Shown: positions 1-11,960, counted from the first letter of the stretch. The stretch: DNA of 64,000 nt from Incurvaria masculella (GCA_946894095.1 OX335659.1:5711501-5775500), one strand, 5' to 3'. Made by a program: numbers and translations. The notes: a model not told the origin generated them from the letters alone.

Positions 1-755
1 GAATTTACTGTGAATGAATCCGTAAAACAAGTGGTATTGTGTGACGGTATCAGTAGAAGAAGGTTATCGATTGACCTGAGTGGTAAACCATGGGAGGACA
101 AGAAATTGAATTTATCTCTAAGGTATGTGGGAGCACGTGGGTTGTTGAGGACTGTGTATAAAAGAGAAAGGACATGCAATTGTCTTCGACGTCGAATATT
201 TAGCCACTGAAGCTGATCACGGTATGCCGAAATGTGGTCATATTTGCGGAGTCCGTAAATAAAACTTATGCTATAGTTGAGAAGGCGATCAAGCTTATTC
301 AGTAAGTCCTCATTTAGATCTAAGTTGCACACATCACCATAGTCAAGGATGGGGAGAACCAGGGTCTGCACAAGGGTAATTTTAGTCTCTGTAGGAATGA
401 ACCGGTTCAGTCGTTTTAGATTGTGCATAGCACCATAGATTTTTCGGCATACACCGCTGATATGATCAGTCCATGTCAGTTATTCATCTATGATTATACC
501 CAAGTTTTTAACAGTCCTACTGTAAGGGATGACAACACCATTAAAACTGACTGCAGGCAATTCGTCTTTGTTGACCTTGGAAAGTAACCTGTTGCTTCCT
601 ACAATTATCAACTGAGATTTCTTGGGATTGACTATGAGACCAAATCTTTCAGACCAATCTTTTATGCGAGACAAGCCGACATTGACGAGGTCAATTGTGG
701 AGAGAATGTTAGTTATGGAGAAATGGCGGTAGAGTTGCAGGTCATCGGCGTACGT
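1..755 (-). pseudogene. Non-LTR retrotransposon RT fragment, runs off window edge
   Basis: Read on the minus strand, this encodes the C-terminal half of a LINE reverse transcriptase. The catalytic YADD box is at 741-752, followed by the thumb region (480-674) and then the distal part (1-300) with a segment reading SSHGLPLRS. The same order and many identical residues occur in the RT frame at 33583-35460 (its YADD is at 34423-34434), so both belong to one family. The frame is broken several times between 200 and 480. It starts abruptly at about 755, where it meets the plus-strand LINE, so everything upstream of YADD (endonuclease, palm, fingers) is missing. The 3' end lies outside the window. 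It is a dead fragment; clade assignment (CR1/Jockey superfamily) is by general resemblance only. Confidence 0.85.
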
Positions 756-810
756 AGAAAAAATAATAGCAATAGTAACAATAGACTAACTCAAGAGGAT
801 GAGAATAACA

Positions 811-1529
811 TCATGAGGCCTAACGCGACTGTGCCAAGTCACATGCCCATTCAGGCTACAGTTAAGTCGACAAGCTTGCCAGTAGGTATGCCCGTTAGAC
901 AAGTACTAATTCTGTGTGACGAGCATGGCACTAACATGGCTCAGCGGTATAGTGAGTCGTGTAAGTCGTCGGACTCCATCTCCGCTCTCTGCAAGCCTGC
1001 GGCACCTATCACTGAGATAATTAAGGACTTTCCCCGCAAGGTCAATGGGATGCGGGAAAATGACATTGTTATTTTGTTAGTGGGCAATGCAGGTTCAAAT
1101 GCTGATGAGAACATATTTACGAAATGTGTAAATTATGTAGTAGATATGTGTGGACGCAAAAAAATTAAATTATTTATTAGTTCCCTGTTGTATGTGCCAC
1201 ATTTCACAAATAATTCGCACAACACTAATGCTACTGCCTATAGAACTAATACAAATATATATACACTTACAAACAGTGTACCAAATACTACCTTCCTAGA
1301 TTTAAATTCACTATTGAGACCATGTTATAACAAACATGCAGCTCTTAATAACTTGGGACTAAGAGCCCTTGCACACCAAATTCAAAACTGTAATTATGTT
1401 ATGAAAACATCCAATTTAGCATTCATTCCATTGGATGCAAATGCAAACGAAAATGTGCAATCTGATATACATGAAAATAATGGTTCTTTTTTATATTCAA
1501 ATCCTCTAAATGTGTCCAACCGACAGTAA
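811..1529 (+). CDS. LINE-2 ORF1 protein, SGNH-esterase-like
   Basis: This open frame precedes the endonuclease/RT ORF by 17 bases. The frame is open from 723, but those first codons fall in the neighbouring LINE fragment, so the ATG at 811 is a likelier start (about 239 residues). The middle region resembles the SGNH-hydrolase fold found in ORF1 of CR1-type LINEs: a strand followed by CDE in the place of the usual GDS block, a VILLVGNAGSN segment in the place of the GxND block, and a late KHAALNNLGL segment in the place of the DxxH block. The nucleophile serine is not in the canonical position, so catalysis may be lost. In the family this ORF acts in the RNP particle with the element RNA. No zinc knuckle is visible, so the N-terminus may be missing. 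Confidence 0.6.
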
Positions 1530-1546
1530 ACAAAAAAAATAATACA

Positions 1547-4437
1547 ATGTTGGATACTGTAAACTTAGATAGCAGTAAAAAACATTTTAGAGTGGGTCAC
1601 CAAAATGTTCAAGGAATGAGAGGAAAATGCCCAATGATAGAATTAACTTTAAAAGAAAATAATTTTGATGTGTTTTGTATTAGTGAATCTTGGATTGATG
1701 TTAATGAGTTAAATTCCCACCAAATTAAAAATTATACAGTAATAAGTAGTAGTCACAGAAAAAACTTTATTAGGGGTGGGACACTAATTCTTGTAAAAAA
1801 TGGTTTGAGAGCAAAAAATCGACTGGATATTGTCAATATGTCTATCGAAAAGGTATTTGAAATAAGTTGTATAGAAGTAAGTTCTTTTCTTATTCTTTCA
1901 GTTTACAGGTCTCCTTCAGAAAACATATCGTCATTTTCAGAAAAGCTTGAGGAATGCCTACACAAAATAAGTATTAACAATAACAAGTCAATAATATTAT
2001 GTGGAGATTTTAATATAAAATTACCTCTAGATAAACAAGGAAAACATGATCTAACCGATTTAATGGATAGTTTTTTGCTCCAACAGACCATTTTTGAGCC
2101 GACGAGAGTGACTGACTCATGTGAATCGTGTCTGGTTAATATTTTCACTGATGTCAAATACATAGAATCAAAAGTCTTTTTGGGAGTTCAGTCAGATCAC
2201 TATGCTCATCAAATATCCTTAAACGATAAATCTAAATGTATAAATAAAACCATAAATCGATCATGCAGGATTATAAATAAGTGTAAAATTGGAGATTTAA
2301 GTAATGATCTAAAAAACGAATTTCATAAAGTAGATAATAAATTAAATTTTAAACAATTTTATAATCCATTTATTAGATATGTTAATATGCACATGCCATT
2401 AAAAAGAGTACAGTAAAAGTATAGAAACAATAGTGCATCATGGACAACCCCTGGCATTCTTATTTCAAAACATAAATTGTTTACTTTGTATGACTTGTTA
2501 AAACTTAATAATAACCCAGGTCTTAGATCGTATGTATCGCGATATAGTAAAATATTTAAACAAGTTACTTTGAAGGCAAAACAAATTTTCCTAATAAATA
2601 AATTAATAAACTCAGATAATAAAATAAAAATGGCTTGGACTATAATAAAGGATGAAACGGGCAAATCACCAAAATGTATTGACGCACAATTAGAACTCAA
2701 AATAGACGAAGAACTTACTACAAATGGACCCGCGGTGGCTAATCATTTCAATAAATATTTTTCTTCAATCGCACAAGATACAACAAAATGTATCCAATCA
2801 AGTTTGGATTTATCATTGGAGCACCTTAAAATGTTTTTGCCACGCAATAAAGACTTCGTGATTTTTGAACCTGTAAGCTATTCTGAGATTGAAAAAATAA
2901 TTAGAGACCTTAAGTCTAAAAGATCGCAAGATTTATGGAACCTATCTCCTAATTTGTTAAAGTCCATCTCGGACTGTATTATTGAACCTCTTAGAATTGT
3001 CATAAATAATTGTCTTGAAGAGGGCACATTTCCGGACTCATTAAAAATTGCTAGGGTTATACCATTGTTTAAAAAAGGATCTCATAATCATGTTGAGAAT
3101 TATCGACCTGTGTCTTTACTACCAGTGTTCAGCAAAATTTTTGAAAAAATTCTTGAACAAAAATTAGTGAATTTCTTTGACATTCACACTGTAATTAATT
3201 ATAAACAATTTGGGTTTCGTAAGGGTAGGTCAACAGGAGATGCCATTGCGTCAATGATGAAATCGGTTTTAACTTCTCTAGATAACTCGATGAGTACCTA
3301 CGGCATTTTCTTTGATCTATCAAAAGCATTTGACTGTGTAAATCACGAAATACTGCTAGGGAAACTAGAACATTATGGTGTTAGAGAAAAAGAATTAAGT
3401 ATATGTAAATCATATCTATCAAATAGAAAACAAGTCTGTGATGTAAACGGCACTAAGTCTGATGTAGAATCGATCACTATGGGTGTACCGCAGGGCTCAA
3501 TTCTGGGACCATTGTTCTTTTTGATTTACATTAATGACATTTCAAGCTGCATCGCAACAGACATCGAGATGGTTTTATTTGCTGATGACATATCATTAAG
3601 TGTAAAAGATCAAAATATATCGGACCTGCGGGTGTCCTTTATACAAGCCATAAACTCACTAAAATTATGGTTTGAAGCCAATAACCTTCTTTTAAATGAA
3701 ATTAAAACTAACTTAATGCACTTTGTGCTGGGGACCCAGAAACGCTATATGAATCATGATGTTTTAAATGCAGCACATGATTTTTCTTTGAGTATAACTA
3801 AGGAAATAATATTTCTAGGTGTAGTATGTGACAATCGTTTAAATGGAAACCACATATTGATAAGCTTGCTGCTAAGCTTAGCTCTGCATGCTATGCAGTA
3901 AAACAAATTAAGGAGCTTTGTGGTTTAGAAGCTGCTAAATCTGTCTATCATGCCTATTTTCACAGCATAATGTCATATGGGCTGATGTTCTGGGGTGATG
4001 CAGCTGAAGTAAATCGTATATTTGTTTTGCAGAAAAGAGCACTGCGATGCATGCTAGCCATGAGGACGAGAGATTCCTGTAGAAAGGTGTTTGGTGACGT
4101 AGGAATCTTAACTTTGCCAAGTGCTTACGTTTTTCAAAACATCTGCTATGCAAGAAAACATATAAATGATTTCACCCTTAACTGTGATGTTCATAACTAT
4201 AACACAAGACACAAGAACAATGTTAAAGTAATTAGTCATAAATTAGTCAAAACATCTAAGAGTTTTATATGTAACAGTGTTAGATTTTATAATAAATTGC
4301 CCAAAGAGGTGAGAGATTTATCTGAAAATTCTTTTAAAGTTAAGGTTAAGAAGTTGCTAACACATAAGGCTTACTATTGTATTAAAGATGCCCTAGCTGA
4401 TAAATTTGAATTTACTGAGATTTTGACTGCCTGCTGA
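1547..4437 (+). pseudogene. LINE-2 ORF2: endonuclease-reverse transcriptase, broken by one stop and one frameshift
   Basis: Start is ATG at 1547. The first about 290 codons form an AP-like endonuclease with the expected blocks: an N-containing first strand (VGHQNVQG), CISESW, VYRSPS, GDFNI and a terminal SDH. A TAA codon at 2414-2416 interrupts the linker, and the same frame then continues to 3901 with RT motifs: FFDLSKAFDCV (first catalytic Asp), GVPQGSILGP and FADD at 3578-3589. At about 3838 one base appears to be missing; the thumb and C-terminal part continue in another frame to the stop at 4437. In LINEs this protein nicks the target and primes reverse transcription on it. With two lesions this copy cannot make full-length protein. 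Confidence 0.85.
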
Positions 4438-5335
4438 CTGGGTACAAAAAGTATCCTATTATTATTACTATTTTGACTAATTTTATTTTTACAAATTTTT
4501 GACACCTGATACATTTTGTATCTTTACTACATTTATGATAAGTACTACTTGTAGTATGAAATTACTAACCAATCAATATTGATTTGATACAATTTCGTAT
4601 CAATAATGACGAGGGCTCTATACACCCGAATTTTATTTTTATTTTATTTTAGTTAAGCATTATTAGTTTCTCGGTATTGGTCAAAATCTCATATAGGAAT
4701 CTATTATTACTTTATTGATAGGGATGCTCTCAAACCATTATACTCTTAATTGTCTGTAGGTGGTAGCATTTAAAGGGATATGTAACTATGTGATAAGCTG
4801 ACAGTAGTAGTTTATGACAAAACTCATAGTATTAAAACCTAATGTGCAAGTGTTTCACAGTGTTGTGTTGCCACTGGAGCAGTGCATCGCTTAAAGGTCC
4901 TTGCTTACGGTGACGCTTGGCTCAGGTTATCTCTTTCCCTAAAATATGGTTGAAAGAGGTAATGGCTGTGCCCGGCGTGATGCTCGTGAACGGGTGCTGT
5001 TTGTGGGGACTGGCCTGCTCCAATTGGCAACATATTAGTTGGATGGGATTGTCATTGCAAATAAAATGATATTTGTCATGAACTGTTGCATACGGCATGG
5101 ATTGTAAATTTTTGTGTATTCATGTGAATTTAGTGTTTTACCTATGTTTTTGTTAAAATAATTGACAAACACTTTTGTAAACTTAGACTAAGTGGACGTT
5201 GAAAAAAAAAACAGCGGAGTTTCTTTCCAGTTCTTCTTCGCTGTGTTTTGTTTTGCTGAACTGGCCAATGCTAAAATATGACAAATCCGAGTGCAGTGTA
5301 CTGTCTATGGATAATGAATAAACAATACAATACAA
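4438..5335 (+). other. 3' UTR of LINE-2
   Basis: Non-coding stretch between the ORF2 stop and the element end. It has no open frame of note. A piece around 4735-4795 (containing TGTAGGTGGTAGCATTTAAA) resembles 59885-59955, so part of the UTR is either shared with another family or is an older insertion. The last about 70 bases recur at 16321-16388 on the other strand. Confidence 0.6.
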
Positions 5336-5373
5336 TAGTACATATGAAAGAGACATGCTATTTTACTAGTGAG

Positions 5374-5511
5374 TGTATTTAGCCGTGCTCATAAAGGTAA
5401 GATCCTGGCATGGCACCTAAGTCCTTTGGGAATGTGGTGTATTGGGCTAGTATCATAACGGTAGTTGTGTGGTATTAGCCATCCATGTCAGTTTGCATAA
5501 ATAAAAAAAAG
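5374..5511 (+). repeat. SINE 3' tail fragment
   Basis: Matches the last about 140 bases of the complete SINE at 6207-6593: a block with TCCTGGCATGGCACC, then GTATTGGGCTA, the ATTAGCCATCCATG box and an A-rich end. The head is absent. It lies just after the LINE-2 end. Confidence 0.85.
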
Positions 5512-6206
5512 AACAATCGACGAAACACTTTTTGACTATATATCCAAAAAAGTTATTCTATCTTCGATGAGTTGACCTAGAAATTTCAATCAAATGCTCG
5601 ATAACACTCATGCGTAGCATAGCCATTCGCGTGTAATACGATACAGCATCGTTATCTTACAAAATACTGTTATGAACACCTATTTGAATAAAGTTCGCTA
5701 GCATTCCAACACGGGCAAGCGGCTCGACACACGCGTCGCACCGGTGTCATTGTCGTTACAATTATTAGTACCATTTCAGTCAATGTAGTGTCTCCATCCC
5801 TCGTTTATGATTGCAATCACATTATTTAGCTTGCTTCAATTTGCTACACTTACAACTGAAAATCATGCCTTAGATAAAAAAAATAACAATATAACAAAAA
5901 CTTTACTAAAATCTTTAAGCCTATTTTAACAAATTTTAGTAATCTCGTAAATTAAGAGTCAAATGGAATTTCTTTAAATTTTATTTCTGCCACGATCATT
6001 TATTTTAGAAAATACTTGGTTTGTAAAATTATGCATGAAGGGGGGTTTTAAAAGAAAACTACGTAAATAGCTTTATTTTTTAATTGTCTTCTAAATGTTA
6101 AATTTAGCAGCAGAAAAGAGGAACTTTAATTTATGATGTTCAACGGAATTCGATTGTTTTTTAGTAATACCTGTACCACCTTACCTTAAAAGATAAATTT
6201 TAATTT
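5512..6206. other. Unassigned AT-rich stretch
   Basis: No convincing ORF, RNA gene or repeat match within the window was seen between the two SINE copies. The GC-rich part at about 5700-5760 has no coding frame. Confidence 0.5.
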
Positions 6207-6593
6207 GAGCGGCTCGTAGCCTAGTGGCGCGGGGACTGGCCTAGCGTACCGGTCTGGGCTCGATTCCTCGCTCCGACATGCACCACTTTTTTCTCTTTCT
6301 GAGTTCGATAAGTGCATTTCGTCATAAATGCGAGCTGCTCCATGGTTCGGAGTCCATGTAAAACTGTAGGTGGTAGGGTTTGAGCCCGCCCAGGTTGGTA
6401 CCATCGCATTGGATGAAAAGATGGTCGGCAATGAAATGTTAGCCTTGTTTTCCATCCAATTCAATGTAGCCGTGCTCATAAAGGGAAGGTCCTGGCATGG
6501 CATCTAATTCTTTCGGGAATGTTGTGTATTGGGCTAATATCATAACGGTAGTTGTGTGGTATTAGCCATCCATGCCAGGTTGCATAAAAAAAG
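6207..6593 (+). repeat. SINE, tRNA-headed type, complete copy
   Basis: The head carries pol III-type internal promoter boxes: an A box TAGCCTAGTGG at 6217-6227 and a B box GGCTCGATTCC at 6257-6267. Then comes the body (CTGTAGGTGGTAGGG, TTGGTACCATCGCAT, GTTTTCCATCCAATTC), the conserved 3' part (GGAAGGTCCTGGCATGG, TATTAGCCATCCATG) and an A-rich tail. The same body and tail occur in many copies here, some with other heads. Confidence 0.85.
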
Positions 6594-7911
6594 ATCGATG
6601 TATTTATTTGAGACGCTTCTTAGTTTTAGCGTAAGTTTTAAGTTGAAATCATCAATCATCAATCTTAAAACGTTTGAAATTTTTATAGCGATACCTTTAT
6701 TGAATTAAAAGCTAAAGGTATCCATTTTGTCAGTAGTCTATAATTTTATTTATAATATCACACATCGCTCGAAGACACGTTTCGTTTCACAGCCAGATGG
6801 CGAAACTTCAATTCCCGTCAAAACGACTATTGTATTATCTGTAACAAATTAAGCATTCGTCTTAAAGGTTTTACGGCTGCAGACTTAATTACAATATTCT
6901 ACGGCCTAACATTTCTTTCCGCTCCGTAACGTTAAAAATTTAAAACGAGTTACAAGAATGAGGGCCTTTTTATCGATATTTAACGCGACTCGCATGTGAC
7001 TAGTTCCAATTCAAGAGCAGCGATTAGTTCACGGTTGTAAAAATAGTAATAAAAATAATAAATAGGTACAATGTTTAAAACACTCAATGAGTTCACCATT
7101 ATGTCGGAGTCAAAAGGTTCTCAAAGTTTTTCTGTGGTTATTTACGTTGGTGTTTTAGTTTCAATTTCAGTTTTTTTTATTTCCACCATTAGATGTATAT
7201 TACACACTCGGATTCGTCATTTTTAGGGTTTCGTACCCATTGTATTTTTTTCCATTGATATTTACAAACTAGTTTACAGTGATTGATTACTACTGCTCAC
7301 AAATAACATCATAATAAGAACATTACATACATTGGTGAAGAACAAACTCTTGACTATGTAAAAAGCTATCATAATTTTTGATACAAGGTAATATCAAATC
7401 AAATTGAAGTTATTAAATACTATGCATAATATACTACGTATATGTATAAATATAAAACAGCCTTGGAATTATTATTCATTCCGAGACTGCTCTAACCAAA
7501 ATATACATAGCCATAGAACAACTATGAGAAAATATTTAATTTTATTATATATTTTTTTATAGTAAAAATCACCGTCACCATAGCCGTGCAGTCAATCAAA
7601 TGTGGTAGTTCATAACCTAATGAACTATTCGATGTCATATGTTCAGTTTTGAATGCTTCTTGCAAGTTATACTGTAGCCCTTTCCTGGACGGTCGGACCT
7701 TCCCGAGTTGGTAAAGTTGGTCGGCGGCAATGATAATCCTGTTGTCAGTCTAGTTCACTATAGTCGTCTTCAAATATGGGTTGAGTTAGTTATCCAATAC
7801 CAAACGTAGGGTATGGCCTGTTAAAAGCGCAGTTGTACTATAATAACCAATAACAAATCCCAATTGTGTTAATAAGCCTATACTATAATGGCACCAGAAA
7901 TATAACATTTG
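6594..7911. other. Unassigned AT-rich stretch
   Basis: About 1.3 kb of mostly AT-rich DNA. No open frame with codon-like composition, no strong inverted repeat and no match to other window repeats was recognised. Confidence 0.4.
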
Positions 7912-8349
7912 CTATCCTAATATTATAAACGCGTACGTTTGTAAGTATGGATGTTTGTTACTCTTTCACGTAAAAACGACTGAATAGATTTTAATGAAAC
8001 TTTACAATAATATAGCGTATTCATCAGAATAACACTTAGGCTACAATTTATAAAGATGCTAACTGAGGTACCCGAATCCGCTCGGCTCAATATCTTTTCG
8101 GACTTATGTCGGGCTGTACCTAACATTTAATGTTATATGAGTTCTCCAGACGAACTTTCACCCCCTTTTGATGTTTTTATTTTTGCTACAAAAGGTAGCC
8201 TATGTCCTTGACCAATTTTTGTCCACCAAATTTGTAATTTAAAATTAAGACCAAATTTCATCAAAAATGGGACCAAATTTCATCAAAATTGGTTTAGCGG
8301 CTCTGACGTGCAAACTTAACAGACAGGAAGAGTTACTTTCGCATTTGTA

Positions 8350-8627
8350 ATGGAAAACACGGATATTTTTTTTATTGCCGCTTCAATCATAGTTTCATCC
8401 AATGCAGTGGTACCAATCCGGGCGGGCTTGACCATACCACTTAGTAGGGGACAGGGATTTATAATTATACATGGGTTCCGAACCATGGCACAGCTCGCAT
8501 TCGTAACGAAATGCATTTATCCAACTCAGCAAGAGAAAGAAAGCTGTGCAAGACCGGGGCGAGGATTTGAACCCAGACCTCTCGCACGAAAGGCAAGTCC
8601 TCTAGCCCCTAGACCACGAGCTGGCTA
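8350..8627 (-). repeat. SINE, tRNA-headed type, 3' truncated
   Basis: On the minus strand: an A-box-like GTGGTCTAGGGGC, a B box inside GGGTTCAAATCCTC, then the shared SINE body (ACCATGGTTCGGAACCCATG, TTGGTACCACTGCATTGG). The copy stops in the GTTTTCCAT box, so the 3' tail is missing. Confidence 0.8.
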
Positions 8628-8744
8628 ATATCCAGGAAATAATTCGGCCCGCCATCAGTCCAAAACGACATTGACCTAAGCGGAACCGGGTGCCTCAGCT
8701 ATTTCTTATAACTTGCCAACCACTCACCCGATTTCTATGTGTAT

Positions 8745-8870
8745 TTGATCAACGTTTCTCTGGGAGCAGTCAGGTTCGGGATGGGTTATCGTTTTCGATG
8801 TTGAGGCTGGCTGTGGTTTGGAGTCCACGTTAAACTTAAGATCCCTTCGGCACTTACTTACTAGGTATGT
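8745..8870 (+). repeat. SINE fragment, 5S-headed type, diverged
   Basis: Contains diverged 5S-like internal control sequence (ATCAACGTTTCTCTGGGAGC, TTCGGGATGGGTTATC) followed by the SINE body start (AGGCTGGCTGTGGTTTGGA, CCACGTTAA). It aligns position by position with 25040-25140 of the full 5S-headed copy. Confidence 0.65.
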
Positions 8871-9090
8871 AATATTGCAGTGCAAGTGCAGAACGGTTTT
8901 GGCGACACATGCTTTTTTTTTATTCCCACCAAATGTTTCTTGAAGCTCAAAATGGAAATGATTTTGGTAGGTGGATACATTGTCCTGGACCAACCTTTTG
9001 AAGCAGCCCTTTGGGCAACTTTTTATCCATGAAATAATTCAGCCCGACATTAACCCGAGCGGAGCCGGGTACCGCAACTAGTATCATAAG

Positions 9091-10066
9091 GGTCTTAATA
9101 AACGGTAGATTAAAGTAGTTGCAGTCGTTAGCTTCCAGCTGAAGGAGATCTGCAGTTTAAATTAAAAATTATGCTTCCCAAGACTTACAATTTCAGTTAT
9201 GAAGTTATAGTTTCAGTTATAAAACAATTTACGTATTAAAATATAATGCTCGGTAACGTTTTTTTTTCTGTCAAAACACTTAGGTGTAAGATCGCCGCAG
9301 TAACTCAGTGTAGCCATTACGTGTAGCTAACAAGATCCAGTGTCCTCCATACTGAGTTATGCGACGGCCGGTGGTATTTTTTGGCATCCCCGTCCACAAA
9401 AAACTGGGACAAACATTGGCGATTGATTCAACAATGTTAAGAATTCAGAAAAAGGCTGGCCTGAACCAGAAAATCTATCCATCGTCTCCCAATTAATTGG
9501 TGACCGATCTAACGACACTTTCCCACTACCGCATTCGGTTTCATTCCGCGATTGATTTTAATAATAAAAGAACTGCTGATTTGGACGTCTAAATCTCTTG
9601 TCAAATATTTGGTCATCTGTGCCACTGAACATATGACTGTCCTGTATAAGAACACGCGAGCCGAAAGTTTGAGAAGCTCAAGTCGTCACTTCGCAAGAAG
9701 CCATAAACCGTGAATGAATGGCTCAGTTGTCGCTCTCCCTTCGCGGCTTATGATACAGTCAACTTCACAACTTATGATTATGAATCAGTCAAACTTGCTA
9801 TGATTTATTATCTAGACCCCGATTCCTTTGGCGCTTTGGGCCACTTCAAAGAGACCCCTCGTAGTTTACGGCGTTAATTTCGTTAGTATTGGGCGTTGAG
9901 GTGCTCTCAAACGGCCCGGGTTCCCCGACAATGGGAAGCTGACGGTTTGGGATGCGCAGCACACCTGGTGGTCGCGTACGATCTATCCCCGTGCATAAAT
10001 ATTACTTTCTTATGCAACCATTGGGCAAACATTGCGTCACTCTACACCTGGATACATCGTGTATAG
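9091..10066. other. Unassigned stretch
   Basis: No gene supported. The part at 9270-9560 reads vaguely like a decayed retroelement, but no RT motif can be pinned. A GC-richer patch at 9860-10000 has no long frame. Confidence 0.3.
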
Positions 10067-10290
10067 AGCCTCAAGTTTCCGAGTGAAGCGACGACAACTG
10101 GTGTTCGGTCATTGAGTTTAATCAATACTGGGCGCGGTCGGATTCTGGATGGGTGGGTGGAAAGATCTCCCTCTTTATTTACTGGGTCCATGCCAGGAAG
10201 GTTCTGGCATTGCAATTTGCTCACATGTGGTGTGTTGGGCTAACCACGTGACATCTTCCGTCTTCTATATCCAGCCCCATAAAAAGAGTA
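10067..10290 (+). repeat. SINE, 5S-headed type, internally deleted
   Basis: The head has a 5S-like block GAGTTTAATCAATACTGGGC followed by GGATGGGTGGG at about 10146-10156. Most of the body is missing. The 3' part (AGGTTCTGGCATTGC, TGTGTTGGGCTAA, CCATAAAAAGAG) remains. Confidence 0.65.
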
Positions 10291-10429
10291 GAAGTGGTAG
10301 AGGCATACTCCTACTCAGTCAGAAAGAGAGAGTAGAGCGACTGCAAGGTCAGTGCATGTACTCGTAAGCAACAGTGCTTTACTAAAAAAATACTTTACTT
10401 AAAGGGTTTTAAGGGGATTAAACAGCATT

Positions 10430-10610
10430 TTTTTTAAAAATAAACCCGAAAAAGGCCAAAGGTGCTCAGAAAAGCAAAATCCACTTCACTTCGCGAAAGT
10501 CATACCACCGTATTTGAGGACTCCCAGGGTTTTTGGCTTTAAAATGCCTAATGTTAACCACACAATATGCTCTGAGCCGGTAGTCTCAGTTGTCACCTAA
10601 ATTGGAGTTA
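10430..10610 (+). repeat. Dispersed repeat with GGTGCTCAGAAAAGC core
   Basis: The GGTGCTCAGAAAAGC core at about 10460 recurs at about 20835 and, inverted, at about 19325. Family limits cannot be set from three pieces. Confidence 0.35.
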
Positions 10611-10891
10611 CGGCAAACCGATCGACTGGCGTTTTCAACGCCATGATGGCGAAATTGAAGAGCGCGCGCAGTGGGCGTTAAGCGAACTAATATTTGCGAG
10701 TCCGAGCTTGATTTGACAGCTTACTCAACGTTGCCGTAAATACGTCGACGTTGCGGTTTACGTCCACTCCGCGTTTTCATACAAATCGGAAGTCCGCGTT
10801 TGGCTTTGACAGCTTGAAGAACTAAAGCCACAGAATATCTAGTAAAAACTTGTATGGAGTTTGGAGAAAACGCCAGTCGATCGGTTTGCCG
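10611..10891. mobile_element. MITE with 26 bp perfect terminal inverted repeats
   Basis: The first 26 bases (CGGCAAACCGATCGACTGGC...) are the exact reverse complement of 10866-10891. The 281 bp body has no coding frame. Bases 21990-22013 carry a diverged half-terminus of the same family. Just outside the right end, GATCGACTGGCG repeats part of the terminus, which may be a remnant of a second copy. Confidence 0.75.
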
Positions 10892-11606
10892 ATCGACTGG
10901 CGGACTGGAAAATTCTTTAGTATTAGTATTAGTACTCTTTGATTCATGCAATTATATTCATGCATCGACCAATGTATGTTCTAAACGAAATAATTCTCCG
11001 TTATTTCACTTACTCGCGACCAACTCAACCTAACCATACATATGTAAAAACACTGTGTCCGTCGCAAGCTATCGCCATCAGTATGAATACTTTATTTTAC
11101 AGTCGGTTACATCTTCTTCAATCCCTTACATTAACATTTATGCACTTCCACTTCTAAAAACCCCTGCTGTGTGTCTTTTATTACAATTGTATGCAATAAA
11201 ATAATTTTACAAACACGTTATAGTGTGTATTCTATCGCTTTTAGTAATGCCCTTTTAACCTCAGGGACACGTTTCTCGCTTTGCAGAGTCCGTATGCTGG
11301 CAGTAAGTATAAGCAAGAATAAAGAAAATCGATGATAGGAAATTTAAAACAAACAAATAACGTGACATTTACCTTACGTTAAAAATTAAGGAAAATTAAA
11401 ACTGAGTAAAATATGTTTTATTATATTTTCATTATTTACAGCCAATGTCCGCAACGTTGGTAAATAGTCTAATCAATGTATGTATAAACTTAAACACTAT
11501 CAGTCGTATTCAGAGATCACTTGTCAAAACTTAGTACGAGATTAGCACCGGACTAACGATACAAAAACCAGTTTAGTCCGGCGGATTAAAGTGAGTCGGC
11601 ATCGAC
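10892..11606. other. Unassigned AT-rich stretch
   Basis: The 72-codon frame at 10939-11157 has no recognisable features. No other structure seen. Confidence 0.35.
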
Positions 11607-11960
11607 ATCGATGGCTAATACCACACGACTACCCTTATGGTATTAGCCGAATACACCACATTCCAAAGAAATTAGGTGGCATGCCATAATCTTAATGAGC
11701 ACAGTACACGTAACTGGATGGACAACACGGTCAACTTTTCATTGCCGCTTTAACCATAGTTTGATCCAACCGGGCGGGTTTAACCCTACCACCTAGTAGG
11801 GTAAGGGCATCTACAGTTTTACATGGATTCCGAACCATGGTACAGCTCGCATTCGTAACGAAATGCGTTTATCCAACTCAGAAAGAGAAGTGCATAACCG
11901 GGGCGAGGATTTGGACCCATAACCTCGCGTATGAAAGAAAGTATCTTTCCTACTACGAGT
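11607..11960 (-). repeat. SINE, tRNA-headed type
   Basis: The reverse complement has the B-box region (GGGTCCAAATCCTCG), the body (GTAGATGCCCTTACCC, TAGGTGGTAGGG) and the tail block TATTAGCCATCGATG, in the same order as the copy at 6207-6593. Confidence 0.8.

Larger units (their letters stand above)
756..5335 (+). mobile_element. Near-complete non-LTR retrotransposon (CR1/Jockey superfamily), LINE-2
   Basis: The element holds two ORFs in the usual order: an ORF1 with an SGNH-hydrolase-like region (to 1529), then ORF2 with an AP-type endonuclease and reverse transcriptase (1547-4437), then about 900 bp of 3' UTR. The 3' end at about 5335 (ending in repeated AATAC units) is set by comparison: bases 5265-5332 recur in inverted orientation at 16321-16388, where similarity also stops. 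The 5' end is at about 756, against another LINE fragment, and may be truncated. Only one nonsense codon and one frameshift were seen in ORF2, so the copy is fairly young but inactive. Target-site duplications were not identified. Confidence 0.85.
7912..9090 (+). repeat. Degenerate dispersed repeat (starts CTATCCTAATATTATAAA), interrupted by SINEs
   Basis: The left part (ATATTATAAACGCG, TTTGTAAGTATGGATG, TTACTCTTTCACG) and the right part (GAGCGGAGCCGGGTACCGC ... ACTAGTA at about 9050-9085) resemble the two ends of a very common lepidopteran repeat; this attribution is from memory of such genomes. A 22 bp direct duplication (GACCAAATTTCATCAAAAWTGG) lies at 8249-8292. An incomplete second copy of the right end is at about 8635-8700. 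SINEs interrupt it at 8350-8627 and 8745-8870. Confidence 0.45.

Noticed and set aside
6186..6503. 105-codon frame
   Set aside because: Entirely within a SINE copy. Similar frames appear in every SINE copy on the same strand.
9270..9560. Possible RT thumb remnant of another LINE
   Set aside because: A few residues look RT-like in shifting frames, but no diagnostic motif could be fixed.
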